Shown one piece after another: positions 32,001-37,935 of a DNA stretch of 37,935 bases. The DNA is taken from assembly GCA_002354335.1 (NCBI GenBank), contig DELI01000031.1, forward strand, positions 1-37,935, in the 5' to 3' direction. Position 1 is the stretch's first letter; every line of letters begins with the position of its first letter. Under the pieces are notes generated by a model that saw only the letters and a program-made list of their open reading frames with translations, was not told the DNA's origin and did not search any database. Source of the stretch: Sphingobacterium sp. UBA2700. GTDB taxonomy: Bacteria; Bacteroidota; Bacteroidia; Sphingobacteriales; Sphingobacteriaceae. The position numbers and the translations under genes were made by a program.

Positions 32001-35000
32001 CAGAAACTAGCGTTAATTGAAAATGAATATTGTCTTGGCATCTGTGGAGATAGAAGGCCATTATTCGCGACCGAGCGTGGATCATAGCCATATGCATTTC
32101 TTGCCCAAAACCAGATATTATTCATCTGAACAGAAACCGATAGCCGGCTCATCCTCATCGGCGCGGTGATATGCCGTGGAAAATGATAGCCGACCTGCAC
32201 TTCCTCCAATCGAACAAAGTCGGACGACAAAATTGAATTCGTTGAATTCTGCGTGATCAGCTCTCGCCCTAAATGATAATTCGCCAACTTTGGGATATCA
32301 GTAAGGTTCTCATCTCCAGGCTTCCGCCATCGGTAAATTAAATCCGAATGATGGTCTATGGCAGAGGATGGCGCAGGAATATACTTCCGCATCACTCCCC
32401 CCGACTGCCAATTGATTCGCGTTTGGAAGAAAAAATCAGCAACATCGATAAACTGATTGATCGAACCCGTATTTGGCGCAATCGTTACTCCGCTGAAAAC
32501 CAATGCGGATTGCTCCGCAGCATCCAAACGAGCACCTTGATCATTAAGAATAGTTGGCTCGCCCTCGTCGTTCAAGCCGCCCCAGCGATAGCTCCACATC
32601 GCATTCTGCGAATAGTTATTGCGGGGGCTAACTAGGTAAGCATAGTTCGCGATATATTCCTGCTCCGGAACTTCTACATTAATAATATCATTGAAGGATG
32701 CCAGCAAATTCACATTCCAACGAAATCTGCTGCGATCAAATAACTTCAGTGTCGACACAAATTCCAACCCTTTGGTCCGGATAGTATTCTTAACATAACG
32801 TGATTCAAGACCTGTCGCAAAATCCGGTCGATTGTACATATCCAGCACAATACCTGTCGTCAGCCGATCGTATTTCCGGATATCTAACAGGAATCGATCG
32901 CTTAAAAAACCCAGGCGTATCGAAGGCTCATGATTTAAGATAGCAGGAGGTAAAAAATCCATGACCAGAAAATTGGGCTGCACCACGCTATGTCTATCCA
33001 ATTGATTCAGCTCAAACTGAATCATAAGCGACTGATACTGATCGAAATTCTGCAAGCTATAAATTAGCGATAAAGTACTTAGGAAATCCACTTTCGTCAG
33101 TAAATGTTGCTTCAAGTTATAATTGAAATCACCCGACCATAAGGTTTTATCCTGATTATTGAAGTAAGCACTCGCCTGGAACTTCATCAGGTCGTTGAAC
33201 AAGCCTAAATAAAATGAGGTCTTTGCATAATTCAAATTGATGTTGCTCATATTAGGGTCGAAGTAATTGGTCAAGGAGATGGAATAATAGTCCCAATTGG
33301 TTTCTAGATTTCTATTCGCGCGATGCTGCGCCGGTAGCCTCGGCGAGCGCAATCCGCCAATTTTCGTGCCGATCAAAAGCTCATTGATAATGCGGTTCTC
33401 CGGAATAAAACGCTGATGTAAGTCCCAATCCAACAACAAACTCGCATCATGGAACATCGCATAATTAGGCCTTACGCCATGATTAGGTATATAAACACCA
33501 TTGTACATCAATTTCGTTTGAAAGGTTTCCCGATAAGAATACCCGAAGTTTCCGCCAATACGCAGATTCCTGTTACGCTGATTTTGCGGTTGCGGAATAT
33601 TAATCAGCGACCCTGTTTCTATTGGCTCTCCATAGATATTTCTTGATGCTGTCGGCTCCATCCAGATCGTGTCGCCCCCCCGACCGCGCGCATCTACCCC
33701 ATAAAAAACCTTCACAGGATTCATCTTCGCATCCAGCATCGAAACCCAACCGCTCAGCCCAGCTTTGAATTGATGGATTTCCGAAACTGTTTTATTGAAA
33801 TCAAAACCTGATCGAAAGTCCATCGTCTCTTCTAAACTTCCGCTACGTTGATTATAATTCCCAATTGGCGCCCAATAGGTAATCCCTTTATCTTTAACAG
33901 GGACAGAATACATATTGAAATGCCTCCGTGCATCTGTAGAATGCTCGTGTGTAAATTGTTCCGTCCGATTTTTGGTTCGTTGATAGAGCAAGGTGTTGAT
34001 CCAGCTGAGTGATGGACGAAAATTAACCTGGACTTTCCCGGAGGCTGATAAGGTACGATTGCGACCCAGGCTATAATTCAAACGCTGGTCTTCCATATAA
34101 TTACGTCCAACGTCCAACGCGCCCTTTTCCTTAAACTGCTGGTTTAAATCATATCGATAGGTATCGTTATAATCATACACATAATTTCCTTGTTCATCAT
34201 AGAGCATCTGATAAGGCTCTAGCGACATACTCATGCGTGGAACAGTCTTATTCTCGCCACGACGATAGCGCACATAAAGATTACCCTCGATCTTATTTTT
34301 GAAAAAGGAAAAACTGTTGTTCGAGTTCAGATCAAAGTTCCGCATGTAATCGCCAGGCGTGGAACTCTTATTATCGCTATACATCAAACTTAAATTATAG
34401 CGCACTTCATCTTTACGCCCCGCCAACCGCAGATTATAGTTCTGCATACCCACACGCTGTTGGCTTTGTCGAATCTGTTGCTGATTGTCGAGATTGCCAA
34501 GGGAATCCCAACGATGTTCGAATTCCGAAGCACTGATTTTGTCGTGGCGATAATGATTTAGCAAAAGGTAAGCAGGATTAACGCCGATATAGGGTAAATG
34601 GAGGTTCGTCATGGGCGTAATGTCCAAATCAAAGCGATCTCGATATAAATCCAATAAGTCTCTCGAGGATATCCTTTCCAGGGACTTATTACTCATATCT
34701 TCCAGCTCGGAAATGAAAAAATTCTGTGTATAGTGTATTTCCAGTGGCTTACCAACCGAACCGCGCATCGTCTTAATCAGCACCACACCGTTTACCCCTT
34801 CGGGTCCATACTTTATGCCCTCCTCCGGATCACGAATCACCTCCACACTTTCAATGTTCGCCATCGGCATATTATGCGGAAACTCCTTTTCGGGAAATCC
34901 ATCGACCAGTACAAGCATCCCTTTGGTATCAGCCGGCAAAGCCGAACCGCCCCGAAACTCCGGAACTAATCCCAACGAGGACAACTTCGTTTGATTAACA

Positions 35001-35698
35001 ATATTGGCCCCAACTTCTCGCATCAGCTCACTCCGCTTCTGGTCAAAAACACGCTGAAATTCCAAGAATGTAGGATACATAGCCATCGATTCTGGCATAT
35101 TCCTTTTCATCTGTTCATACAGTTGGCGCAGGTTCATATTTCCACTAATGTTCAATTGGGGCGTCGAAAAAATAACTTCCTGTTCCGCTGTCGTCGAGGG
35201 ACGAAATATCAGTCCCGGGACGGTACCTTCCAACATCTGACCCAGGTTGAGGTGCCGCCTTTGCTCAATATCCAGCATGACGTTTTTCGGATTGCGGTGT
35301 CTTACAATGGCCTCTTCAATTCTTCTGACCTGTTTCTTCAAATGAATATCTCTTCTGCGCTTTAGTTGCCGCAGCGAATAAACCAACGGCGCATAGCCCA
35401 CACATGAAAAAGTGATCTCCATCTTATCTTTATTGATGCTTTCGAAAGCATACTCCCCCCATTCGTTTGTTTTCATCACAAATCGAGAATCCAAAACGGT
35501 AAGGGTAGCTCCCTGGATGGGCTGCTTAGTTTCCGCATCGCGGACAACACCGAATAATTGAACTCGATCCTGCCCCCAAACCTCGACACTAGCAAGGCAT
35601 AACAAAAACAGAATAATTGATATTTTTAAGAAAAAGCGTTCGTGGGCTCGCCAGACCTCACGTCGAGCGTATCTCGGCGTATATAGCGTTATATCCAT
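32000..35698 (-). CDS. SusC/RagA family TonB-dependent outer-membrane transporter
   Basis: A 1232-aa outer-membrane transporter. After a long charged N-region and signal peptide (cleavage near VWGQ, residue 43) come a carboxypeptidase-regulatory-like domain (46-120), the plug (about 148-310) and a 22-strand barrel ending in ...YSFSINASF with terminal Phe. The plug ends with MLVLVDGFP, IESVEVIRDPEEGIKYGPEGVNGVVLIKT, equivalent to the usual VVDGxP...IESIEVLKDASAAAIYGxRGANGVIIITT. Between NLGQMLEGTVPGL and FRGGSALP there is an unusual insert of about 65 residues (178-245), which is charged and helical. No STN domain is seen, so FecR-type signalling is not expected. It pairs with the downstream SusD. 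Confidence 0.92.
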   Translation of the reverse strand: MDITLYTPRYARREVWRAHERFFLKISIILFLLCLASVEVWGQDRVQLFGVVRDAETKQPIQGATLTVLDSRFVMKTNEWGEYAFESINKDKMEITFSCVGYAPLVYSLRQLKRRRDIHLKKQVRRIEEAIVRHRNPKNVMLDIEQRRHLNLGQMLEGTVPGLIFRPSTTAEQEVIFSTPQLNISGNMNLRQLYEQMKRNMPESMAMYPTFLEFQRVFDQKRSELMREVGANIVNQTKLSSLGLVPEFRGGSALPADTKGMLVLVDGFPEKEFPHNMPMANIESVEVIRDPEEGIKYGPEGVNGVVLIKTMRGSVGKPLEIHYTQNFFISELEDMSNKSLERISSRDLLDLYRDRFDLDITPMTNLHLPYIGVNPAYLLLNHYRHDKISASEFEHRWDSLGNLDNQQQIRQSQQRVGMQNYNLRLAGRKDEVRYNLSLMYSDNKSSTPGDYMRNFDLNSNNSFSFFKNKIEGNLYVRYRRGENKTVPRMSMSLEPYQMLYDEQGNYVYDYNDTYRYDLNQQFKEKGALDVGRNYMEDQRLNYSLGRNRTLSASGKVQVNFRPSLSWINTLLYQRTKNRTEQFTHEHSTDARRHFNMYSVPVKDKGITYWAPIGNYNQRSGSLEETMDFRSGFDFNKTVSEIHQFKAGLSGWVSMLDAKMNPVKVFYGVDARGRGGDTIWMEPTASRNIYGEPIETGSLINIPQPQNQRNRNLRIGGNFGYSYRETFQTKLMYNGVYIPNHGVRPNYAMFHDASLLLDWDLHQRFIPENRIINELLIGTKIGGLRSPRLPAQHRANRNLETNWDYYSISLTNYFDPNMSNINLNYAKTSFYLGLFNDLMKFQASAYFNNQDKTLWSGDFNYNLKQHLLTKVDFLSTLSLIYSLQNFDQYQSLMIQFELNQLDRHSVVQPNFLVMDFLPPAILNHEPSIRLGFLSDRFLLDIRKYDRLTTGIVLDMYNRPDFATGLESRYVKNTIRTKGLEFVSTLKLFDRSRFRWNVNLLASFNDIINVEVPEQEYIANYAYLVSPRNNYSQNAMWSYRWGGLNDEGEPTILNDQGARLDAAEQSALVFSGVTIAPNTGSINQFIDVADFFFQTRINWQSGGVMRKYIPAPSSAIDHHSDLIYRWRKPGDENLTDIPKLANYHLGRELITQNSTNSILSSDFVRLEEVQVGYHFPRHITAPMRMSRLSVSVQMNNIWFWARNAYGYDPRSVANNGLLSPQMPRQYSFSINASF

Positions 35699-35896
35699 AA
35701 ATATTTCAGTATTAATTGGTTTCTTTTCGATACGGTTTCAAAAACCATAATTATTTAATCGGTTACCCTAAATTAAAAACTATAAATTAATTATTAAAAA
35801 AATATTTTACATAAATTTTATAATAGAGAAACTTTTTAATCTAAAAACATCTACAACAAAGCGCTAATCGCTACTTTTACAAAAAGTTAAGAACAC
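35699..35896 (-). other. AT-rich region upstream of susC
   Basis: About 200 bp without an ORF, very AT-rich. It must contain the susCD promoter, but no TTTG/TAnnTTTG pair with good spacing is visible on the minus strand. No extracytoplasmic sigma factor or anti-sigma gene is near. I see no RNA structure. Confidence 0.4.
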
Positions 35897-35928
35897 AAAA
35901 AAAGGCTACCCATAACGGGATAGCCTTT
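35897..35928 (-). terminator. Rho-independent terminator of the DUF4268-nuclease unit
   Basis: Read on the minus strand, AAAGGCTATCCC and GGGTAGCCTTT pair with one bulged base around a 5-nt loop and are followed by seven T residues. It lies 22 bp after the nuclease stop. Confidence 0.9.
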
Positions 35929-35950
35929 CCAAACAAGGTTAAAATAGCGC

Positions 35951-36742
35951 TTAACCGAAAATATCATTAAGCTCCTTCGCCAGGCGCAAACCTGCTTTTA
36001 GCAAGCACGCTTCCATAGGATCTTTGAAACGGAAGATATAATCGTACGACAATTTGTTTTGCTTCGCGACATCATCGTAAATCACATTCGCAAGCTGATG
36101 CGACTCATACAACCACTGCTCAAAGGTTGAATTGGTATATTGCTTGAAGAAGGACTTATCGTAATCCAATACCGTAGCATATTCCGTAAAAGAATACTTC
36201 TCATTGTCGACTAAATCACTATCCCAAACACGGTGGATGTTGCCCTGGCGGCCAAAAAAGGTAACATTGATCTTATTGCCTCCCAAATCCTCCGCACGAC
36301 TGACGTGCATTGGCTGATGTGCATCCCCCAATAGATGGATCACGTAATAAAGAGCTTCACGTCTTTGCGCAACGCTCAGACTCTTATCATTCACCTGTGC
36401 ACGAACTTTCGCATAAGCCTTATACAAGTTTTGCTCCGGCGAATTCTGTAATGCCGTATTGAACTCTTCAAAACTCAGGTTTCCGGCGGTATTCAAGAAA
36501 TGCCATGAGCCTGTAGAATTTAATAATGGATCGGGCGAGGACTTGATAAAGTCTGCCCAATTCGACCAATATGCAATTTTTTGCTTTCCAATCAATGCCT
36601 CGATATTGCGTTTTGCCTTTCGCGTAAGGTGTTTTTCTGCGATCTCAGAAATAACACGGTGCCCCGTCATCCCCCAAGCAAACAATTGCTGGCTCGTCGT
36701 CAACAGGGTAAATAATAACAGGATCTTTGCTACTGTTTTCAT
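35951..36742 (-). CDS. S1/P1 family nuclease
   Basis: A 263-aa exported zinc-dependent nuclease. The signal peptide ends at Ala22, so the mature protein begins WGMTGH; an N-terminal Trp is a zinc ligand in this family. Further metal-site motifs are TGHRVISEIAE, ISNWADFIKSS-type Trp-Ala-Asp (SNWADF), and YVIHLLGDAHQPMH with the His and Asp ligands. Such enzymes degrade single-stranded DNA and RNA in the periplasm or outside the cell, for nutrient recovery. It follows the DUF4268 gene by 7 bp and is probably cotranscribed with it. Confidence 0.9.
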   Translation of the reverse strand: MKTVAKILLLFTLLTTSQQLFAWGMTGHRVISEIAEKHLTRKAKRNIEALIGKQKIAYWSNWADFIKSSPDPLLNSTGSWHFLNTAGNLSFEEFNTALQNSPEQNLYKAYAKVRAQVNDKSLSVAQRREALYYVIHLLGDAHQPMHVSRAEDLGGNKINVTFFGRQGNIHRVWDSDLVDNEKYSFTEYATVLDYDKSFFKQYTNSTFEQWLYESHQLANVIYDDVAKQNKLSYDYIFRFKDPMEACLLKAGLRLAKELNDIFG

Positions 36743-36749
36743 TATCTAT

Positions 36750-37211
36750 TTATTTAAAAAGTTCAAATCCATACTGCGCATCCGACCAAAAGCTGTCCAA
36801 TGCGATAATGCGCGGCTTAAAAAAAGAGATCAATGCCGGCCAATCCTCTTGACGAAATACGCTAACATTTGGGAGTTCCGTATAAATCCGCGCAGTCTCC
36901 TTTCCATAATCATCAAAACTATGCGCATCCCAAGTCCATTCCTCCCCCAATTCAGCTTCCAGGACCGCTTTATATTGACGAAATTGCTCCATTAACAACG
37001 CACGGATACCCGCATCAGGGTGCGCCATTTCAATCGCTATATGCGCTTTTTTGTTGTGAGCATCCATCCGAAAATAAAGATGCTTAATCCCAGTCTTATA
37101 GTTTATCCAATTGACCTTTAAACCGTCTGCACCAGCAATTGGCGTCATATACTGACCAAAGCTTGTCCAGAAGGACTCCCGAATTCTCTTTGCTTCTTCT
37201 CTTGAATACAA
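36750..37211 (-). CDS. DUF4268 domain-containing protein
   Basis: A 153-aa cytoplasmic protein spanning a single DUF4268 domain: REEAKRIRESFWTSFGQYM at the start, HLYFRMDAHNKKAHIAIEM in the middle and an IIALDSFWSDAQYGFELF end. The fold is thought to be restriction-endonuclease-like in some relatives, but here only the small stand-alone form is present and no function is known. The start is a TTG at 37211; no ATG is available upstream in frame, and a TAGTTTTG promoter element lies 17 bp away. Cotranscription with the downstream nuclease is likely. Confidence 0.8.
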   Translation of the reverse strand: MYSREEAKRIRESFWTSFGQYMTPIAGADGLKVNWINYKTGIKHLYFRMDAHNKKAHIAIEMAHPDAGIRALLMEQFRQYKAVLEAELGEEWTWDAHSFDDYGKETARIYTELPNVSVFRQEDWPALISFFKPRIIALDSFWSDAQYGFELFK

Positions 37212-37227
37212 TACCGTTAATTTTCTG

Positions 37228-37235
37228 CAAAACTA
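37228..37235 (-). promoter_or_regulatory. -7 promoter element for the DUF4268-nuclease unit
   Basis: On the minus strand TAGTTTTG matches TAnnTTTG and ends 16 bp before the TTG start at 37211. No TTTG -33 element is evident at the expected distance. Confidence 0.4.
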
Positions 37236-37288
37236 GCAATCTATTTAAACTTTTGTGTCTCCTAATTGTTTTCTTCTTAAATTTAACT

Positions 37289-37822
37289 ATGGACAAAAAG
37301 AAATCATTAATAGCACTTTCGGCGGTTGCATTAGGTACTGTTGTTTACAATCTATTGCGCCCGGTGAAGTCAAAAGTAGACGTTATTCAACCTTTTGATC
37401 TTCAGAAATACTTAGGGCGTTGGTATGAAATCGCACGTTTTGATTTCCGATGGGAGAAGAACTTAAAAAACGTCACAGCAGATTATTCCTTGAATGAGGA
37501 CGGCACCGTCCTTGTCAACAACCAAGGTGTGAACATCACTACCGGAAAACATAAACAATCCATTGGCAAAGCCAAATTTGTAGACGAGGAGAATCGCGGC
37601 GCACTCAAAGTATCTTTCTTCGGCCCCTTCTATGCTGGCTACAACATTGTCAAACTCGACGAACACTACCAGGATGCCTTAATATTCGGAGACAACCTAG
37701 ACTATATCTGGTTCCTGTCGCGCAATAAAACCATGTCAAAAGAACGCAAGGAAGCCTATTTAGCCTACGCACAGGCACATGGATATGACACCTCCAAATT
37801 AGTCTGGACCGAACAAGAATAG
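37289..37822 (+). CDS. Lipocalin family protein (Blc-like)
   Basis: A 177-aa protein of the bacterial lipocalin (Blc/apolipoprotein D-like) family, which binds lipids or other hydrophobic ligands in the envelope. The diagnostic GxW motif is YLGRWYEIARFD (Gly43, Trp45). It is followed by NVTADYSL, a central FGPFYAGYNIVKLD strand pair and IFGDNLDYIWFLSRN. The N-terminus is a hydrophobic anchor or signal (LIALSAVALGTVVYNLL) without a lipobox Cys, so it is probably anchored in the inner membrane or secreted. E. coli Blc, by contrast, is a lipoprotein. The ATG at 37289 is chosen because the upstream extension runs through the divergent promoter region. Confidence 0.88.
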   Translation: MDKKKSLIALSAVALGTVVYNLLRPVKSKVDVIQPFDLQKYLGRWYEIARFDFRWEKNLKNVTADYSLNEDGTVLVNNQGVNITTGKHKQSIGKAKFVDEENRGALKVSFFGPFYAGYNIVKLDEHYQDALIFGDNLDYIWFLSRNKTMSKERKEAYLAYAQAHGYDTSKLVWTEQE

Positions 37823-37838
37823 AATCATGAACTTCAGA

Positions 37839-37870
37839 AAAAAAGCCTGGGTAAATACTCAAGCTTTTTT
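37839..37870 (+). terminator. Rho-independent terminator after the lipocalin gene
   Basis: AAAAAAGCCTGGGT pairs with ACTCAAGCTTTTTT around the loop AAAT, with one mismatch and one G-T pair, and ends in a T-tract. It lies 16 bp after the stop codon. Confidence 0.8.
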
Positions 37871-37895
37871 CGTTTAGGAATGCTTCGACTTAAAG

Positions 37896-37935
37896 CCCTT
37901 TCAAACCCAATGTAAACCCCATGTATAACCCTTTC
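37896..37935. repeat. Short ~11-bp degenerate tandem repeat at the window edge
   Basis: AAACCCAATGT (37903-37913) and AAACCCCATGT (37914-37924) are adjacent 11-bp units, followed by ATAACCCTTTC and preceded by a related GCCCTTTC. The array is cut by the window end, so its length and nature are unknown. Confidence 0.4.

Noticed and set aside
32348..35365. Several plus-strand open frames of 60-124 codons inside susC
   Set aside because: They are antisense shadows of the susC coding sequence with no family resemblance, leader or promoter.
36750..37211. Part of a restriction-modification system, based on DUF4268
   Set aside because: No methyltransferase or other defence gene is adjacent and the protein is a short stand-alone domain next to an exported nuclease.

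Overview
The window looks like a chromosomal segment of a Bacteroidota bacterium, most likely Sphingobacteriaceae (Sphingobacterium or a close relative). The support is a SusC/SusD pair, TAnnTTTG-type promoters with little use of Shine-Dalgarno sequences, many lipoproteins with Bacteroidota-style lipoboxes, and protein families such as Gfo/Idh/MocA enzymes with twin-arginine leaders, YkuD_2 transpeptidases and M13 peptidases. No rRNA, tRNA, CRISPR array, phage or transposase gene is visible. The genus is an inference.

Region 1 (24-9395, all minus strand) is a carbohydrate-oxidation island in two probable transcription units. The upstream unit (9395 to 5107) encodes an exported FGE-sulfatase-fold protein, a Tat-exported Gfo/Idh/MocA oxidoreductase, a periplasmic ApbE flavin transferase and an exported hydroxypyruvate-isomerase-like TIM barrel. 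After a 104-bp gap that holds a 17-bp palindrome, the second unit (5002 to 24) encodes a nucleoside/sugar symporter-like MFS protein, a GMC flavoenzyme with a probable 3Fe-4S motif, a second Tat-exported Gfo/Idh/MocA protein and a Tat-lipoprotein resembling gluconate 2-dehydrogenase subunit 3. The set resembles systems that oxidise glycosides at C3 and then cleave or isomerise the keto-sugar. The substrate is not known from sequence, and the cluster may continue past the left edge.

Region 2 (9498-15032) holds an AEC transporter, a PagL-like outer-membrane protein, a 304-bp inverted-repeat element with an internal 85-bp tandem duplication, two small lipoproteins, pyrF and an RluA-type pseudouridine synthase. 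Region 3 (15153-21589) holds panB with a small membrane protein, a copper P-type ATPase with four N-terminal metal-binding modules, an MFS exporter and an abundant-type outer-membrane barrel.

Region 4 (21705-30525) holds a Nudix hydrolase, two adjacent L,D-transpeptidases of different subfamilies, a divergent amidophosphoribosyltransferase, a lipocalin-like protein, YchJ-like and YegP-like small proteins, an M13 peptidase, and a protein that looks like a catalytically dead YgjP/DUF45 metallopeptidase. Region 5 (30588-37935) holds an orphan SusD/SusC pair with an enlarged plug, an S1/P1 nuclease, a DUF4268 protein, a Blc-type lipocalin, and the beginning of a short ~11-bp repeat at the right edge.

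Most of the window is ordinary core genome. The parts that stand out are the two-operon glycoside-oxidation island, the dead metallopeptidase homologue, the inverted-repeat element, the SusC plug insertion and several unassigned palindromes.
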